Positions 5,979 to 8,498 of a stretch of DNA of 8,498 nt are shown here, piece after piece. The notes beneath the pieces were generated by a model. The model did not search any database. It saw nothing but the letters and a program-made list of their open reading frames with translations, and was not told where the DNA came from. Source of the stretch: JBDROU01 sp043809745 [NCBI: bacterium]. Lineage in GTDB: Bacteria > Elusimicrobiota > JBDRMW01. Made by a program: the position numbers and the translations under genes. Positions within the stretch are counted from its first letter, which is position 1; every line of letters begins with the position of its first letter. The stretch spans positions 1-8,498 of the forward strand of contig JBDROU010000071.1 of assembly GCA_043809745.1 (NCBI GenBank). The letters are read 5' to 3'.

Positions 5979-8366
5979 ATGCCACTTGATATAAACGAAG
6001 TAAAAGACAATCTCCATAAGATGTTAAGAAATGCTTCTGCTCGCTGGAGCCCTGTCAGCAAAACACTTCTCAATAGGCTTACCGAATCCCCAGAAATTAT
6101 CAATGATGAATCTTTTCAAAGGACCTATCAAAAATTATTAGAAAAACATACTAAATACTTTCAAAAAAATGAAACTTGGATTTCGGCAAGTTATCCAGAA
6201 ATGGCAGGAGAAGTTATTGCATATTTTACCCCTGAAATTAAAATTGAACATCTAAAGGCACTTATGTCGGGAGGTCTTGGCGTACTTGCCGGTGAAGTTG
6301 TAGAAGCGTTAGGTGATATAGGTGTTGAAACAGTAGGGATATCGCTTTTATATAAGAACCTGTGGAATCAAAAAATTGATGCTGATGGAAACCAGACAAT
6401 TACTTTTAGCAGCGAGTATCTAAAACAGCAGGATCTCAAAATAGAGGATATAGCAACACTTATTGACGCAAAAATAAAATTGAATCTGGTCAATCAGGAA
6501 ATAACAATTAACGTATGGCTTGTTATGGTAGGAAAGGCCAAAATAATTTTATTAGAAGACCCCGATGGAATTACAGATACTTTATACGATCAAAAGAGAG
6601 AACGCATAAATAACAGAGAAATTGAATTGATAAGATTAAAACAAGAGCTGATACTGGGCAGAGGAGGAATCCTTGCATTAAACAAACTGAATATTAAACC
6701 CTCCCTTATTCATATGAATGAAGCGCACTGCATATTTGCCGCCACGAGCTTAAAAGATGCCAGGGACGAGGGTGGAGATATGGCAAACTTTTTCAAGGAC
6801 ACAAGGTGCGTATTTACTACGCATACACCTGTTCCTGCTGGTATGCGCAGATATCCGCTTAATCATTTTGTTTTATTGGGTTTAGATGTTAACAAATACT
6901 GGCAGTATTTCGTAACAAGACCCAGAGACCATTTCGGACATATGCTTCTCGGTGAAGAGGGGGTAGATTTAACTTTTGCAGGGATGATCTTAAGTTCATT
7001 GAACAATGCGGTTAGCCAGGAGCACAGCAACATAACCAAAACGATGTTCCCAGAGTTCAGAGAAAAAATTACAGGCATAACAAACGGCATATATGTGTCA
7101 AACTGGCAGATGGATGAACTGCAAAATGAGAATCTTGACAAAATTGATATTGTGAATTTGAAAAGAAAATATAAGGAGAAATATATTAATCAAATTAATC
7201 TTAGAACTGGGACACACCTAAAACCAGATATACTTACTATCACAATTGCCAGAAGGATAACCGGTTACAAACAAAATGATTTTATATTAAGCAATCAAGA
7301 GCAAATAAAAAACATATTACATACAGCTGGAGGCAGAGGCATTCAAATAGTATTTGCTGGCAAATCACACCCCAGCGACACACACGGACAATCTGTAATG
7401 AAGAAGATTGTCCAATTATCCAATACCAAGGATTTCAAAGATAAATTAGTATTCGTTCCAGAGTACGATGTGGATTTTGCTAGGATAGCGGCGCAAGGAT
7501 CTGACATATGGTTGAGTAATCCCGAAGAAAAAAAGGAAGCATGCGCGACCAGCTATATGAAAGCCCTCTGTAACGGCACAATTGCAATTACTACTCCTTC
7601 GGGAGGAGTCTTAGAACATGTTATACCTGTTCCTGATCAAAAGATATACGAATATCTTGAAAGAAAACTTAAAAATATTGTAAATATAGATAATCTAAAG
7701 AACAATCCTGCTCATAACGGTTTTTACATACTTTCTGCTGTAGCTAATGCTCCGGAAAAGCATGAACCGGAAAATATCGAAACACTTTATAGAGCGCTAA
7801 AAACTGCTGCGGAACTGTACTATAATTATACAGACGAATGGGTAAAACTTATGACCCATGCCATAGAGTCTACTCCCAGGTTCGATATACTTGAAGTAGC
7901 AAAACAATATGTTGAAAGATTATACTTGCCTGTTATAAGATCAAAAGGAATAATAGAGCTACATGAAACAAAACAAATAAAACCATTATCCGGGCACGTT
8001 GTTCCAGCCGGAAGACTTTTTGGGGCGGAAGTAAAAATCACATTAAAAAGAGGAATAAGCCCTGAAAACATAGGGGTTCAACTTTGGTATGGACAAGACA
8101 GAAACAAAGAGTTCAATGGATTACCCATGAAAAATTGGGAAAAAATAACTGAAAATGGTTCGGAAATTTTATACCGGTATTGGGACTACTTCGCATTACC
8201 ACCGGGAGTAAATTACTATACGGCGCGAGCATATGTAAAACCGGCGGAGAATCTCAATACACATATTTACAGATATGTAGGTAAACCACGCCAGGATAAG
8301 GAAATTTATTCAGTGCCAATCGGCTCAAAGGCTAAAGAACTTTTGGCAAATCCCTCAAATTATTGA
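5979..8366 (+). CDS. glgP: Alpha-glucan (glycogen/starch) phosphorylase homologue, GT35 family
   Basis: Likely cytoplasmic PLP-dependent enzyme that releases glucose-1-phosphate from storage glucan or maltodextrin. It is 795 aa and resembles the short-form phosphorylases (Thermotoga AgpA type), not E. coli GlgP. The N-terminal region (1-75) resembles the DUF3417-type lead. Then come SGGLGVLAGE (97-106), LIHMNEAH (243-250), FTTHTPVPAG (279-288) with the presumed active-site His282, ITNG (367-370), IARRITGYK (423-431), QIVFAGKSHP (456-465) and EACATSYMKALCNG (520-533), where Lys528 fits the PLP-binding lysine. Residues about 670-780 match the beta-rich C-terminal domain of this subfamily. Several motifs deviate: typical EASGTSGMK is EACATSYMK, the DGWW-type segment after it is SGGVLEH, AGHD is AGMR and NGVH is NGIY. 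Phosphorylase activity is therefore likely but not certain. No Shine-Dalgarno precedes the ATG, which fits the family N-terminus. Confidence 0.82.
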   Translation: MPLDINEVKDNLHKMLRNASARWSPVSKTLLNRLTESPEIINDESFQRTYQKLLEKHTKYFQKNETWISASYPEMAGEVIAYFTPEIKIEHLKALMSGGLGVLAGEVVEALGDIGVETVGISLLYKNLWNQKIDADGNQTITFSSEYLKQQDLKIEDIATLIDAKIKLNLVNQEITINVWLVMVGKAKIILLEDPDGITDTLYDQKRERINNREIELIRLKQELILGRGGILALNKLNIKPSLIHMNEAHCIFAATSLKDARDEGGDMANFFKDTRCVFTTHTPVPAGMRRYPLNHFVLLGLDVNKYWQYFVTRPRDHFGHMLLGEEGVDLTFAGMILSSLNNAVSQEHSNITKTMFPEFREKITGITNGIYVSNWQMDELQNENLDKIDIVNLKRKYKEKYINQINLRTGTHLKPDILTITIARRITGYKQNDFILSNQEQIKNILHTAGGRGIQIVFAGKSHPSDTHGQSVMKKIVQLSNTKDFKDKLVFVPEYDVDFARIAAQGSDIWLSNPEEKKEACATSYMKALCNGTIAITTPSGGVLEHVIPVPDQKIYEYLERKLKNIVNIDNLKNNPAHNGFYILSAVANAPEKHEPENIETLYRALKTAAELYYNYTDEWVKLMTHAIESTPRFDILEVAKQYVERLYLPVIRSKGIIELHETKQIKPLSGHVVPAGRLFGAEVKITLKRGISPENIGVQLWYGQDRNKEFNGLPMKNWEKITENGSEILYRYWDYFALPPGVNYYTARAYVKPAENLNTHIYRYVGKPRQDKEIYSVPIGSKAKELLANPSNY

Positions 8367-8498
8367 CAACTGCATAAGTAATGTCCTATTTAGGGCATAA
8401 AAAAAGAGGGGTCGCATAAAGAAACGATCGTAAAAGACGGGGCTTGCCTTTTATCCTGGTTGAATGGTATCGTGCGGTAGCCGATAGTGTCTGTAAAT
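8367..8498. other. Gene-free right edge after the phosphorylase
   Basis: No start-codon ORF of useful length is visible, and there is no convincing T-run terminator for the phosphorylase gene. An open frame without an ATG runs from 8420 to the edge on plus, and a basic-rich open frame on minus enters from the edge and stops at 8386-8388. Either could be a gene fragment, but neither is recognisable. The landmark is the inverted repeat at 8381-8398. Confidence 0.4.
8381..8398. repeat. Inverted repeat ATGTCC-(6)-GGGCAT
   Basis: Six-base arms (one G-T pair in RNA) flank the loop TATTTA and are followed by seven A residues on the plus strand. A perfect TTGACA (8363-8368) lies 18 bp before TATTTA, but TATTTA matches the -10 consensus at only three of six positions. 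The A run is on the wrong side for a plus-strand terminator. It may be an operator-like or element-end sequence; the function is unknown. Confidence 0.4.

Noticed and set aside
6863-8071. Minus-strand frames inside the phosphorylase gene (6863-7141, 7826-8071)
   Set aside because: They are antisense to conserved phosphorylase motifs and the domain after them.
8433-8452. Terminator for the phosphorylase gene (AAAAG ... CTTTT)
   Set aside because: The stem is only five mostly A-T pairs with a large unpaired interior and no further T-run.
8420-8497. Start of a new protein-coding gene at the right edge
   Set aside because: The frame is open but lacks an ATG near a ribosome site, and 26 codons to the edge are too few to judge.

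Overview
The window reads as chromosomal DNA from an AT-rich, Gram-negative bacterium. The evidence is an outer-membrane FadL/OMPP1-type barrel with a signal peptide and C-terminal Phe, a GatCAB amidotransferase, and a PcrA/UvrD helicase with the PcrA-type C-terminal domain. Bacterial genes are packed closely on one strand. The short-form alpha-glucan phosphorylase and the gene mix would suit a PVC-like or Omnitrophota-like lineage, but that assignment is an inference and no ribosomal or marker gene here settles it.

Layout. 1-138: a GC-rich hairpin patch at the left edge and a good intrinsic terminator (68-98, minus strand). 139-225: tRNA-Ser(GGA), minus strand. 208-496: an exact 109-bp direct repeat (208-316 and 388-496) separated by a 71-bp GC-rich, strongly foldable insert (317-387). 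The second copy carries only the first 18 nt of the tRNA gene, so it is a tRNA stub. 507-2254: gatA and gatC, with overlapping stop and start (TAATG). 2273-4405: pcrA/uvrD helicase, 18 bp upstream of gatC. 4504-5739: FadL/OMPP1 family outer-membrane transporter with a strong sigma70-like promoter whose spacer holds a G7 run. All of these lie on the minus strand. 5740-5978: a 239-bp AT-rich divergent promoter region. 5979-8366: a plus-strand alpha-glucan (glycogen/starch) phosphorylase homologue, GT35 family. 8367-8498: a gene-free tail with a small inverted repeat.

How the genes work together. The left block is translation and DNA maintenance: pcrA-gatC-gatA probably form one transcript that may read through to tRNA-Ser and end at the 68-98 terminator. 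gatB, the third subunit of the amidotransferase, is not in the window. The FadL-like protein and the phosphorylase are transcribed divergently from one intergenic region. There is no biochemical link between them in the sequence beyond nutrient uptake and storage-glucan use.

The most unusual points are the duplicated tRNA 5' end flanking a structured GC-rich insert, the poly-G promoter spacer of the outer-membrane protein gene, and the diverged active-site motifs of the phosphorylase. I see no clear new defence, mobile or biosynthetic system.
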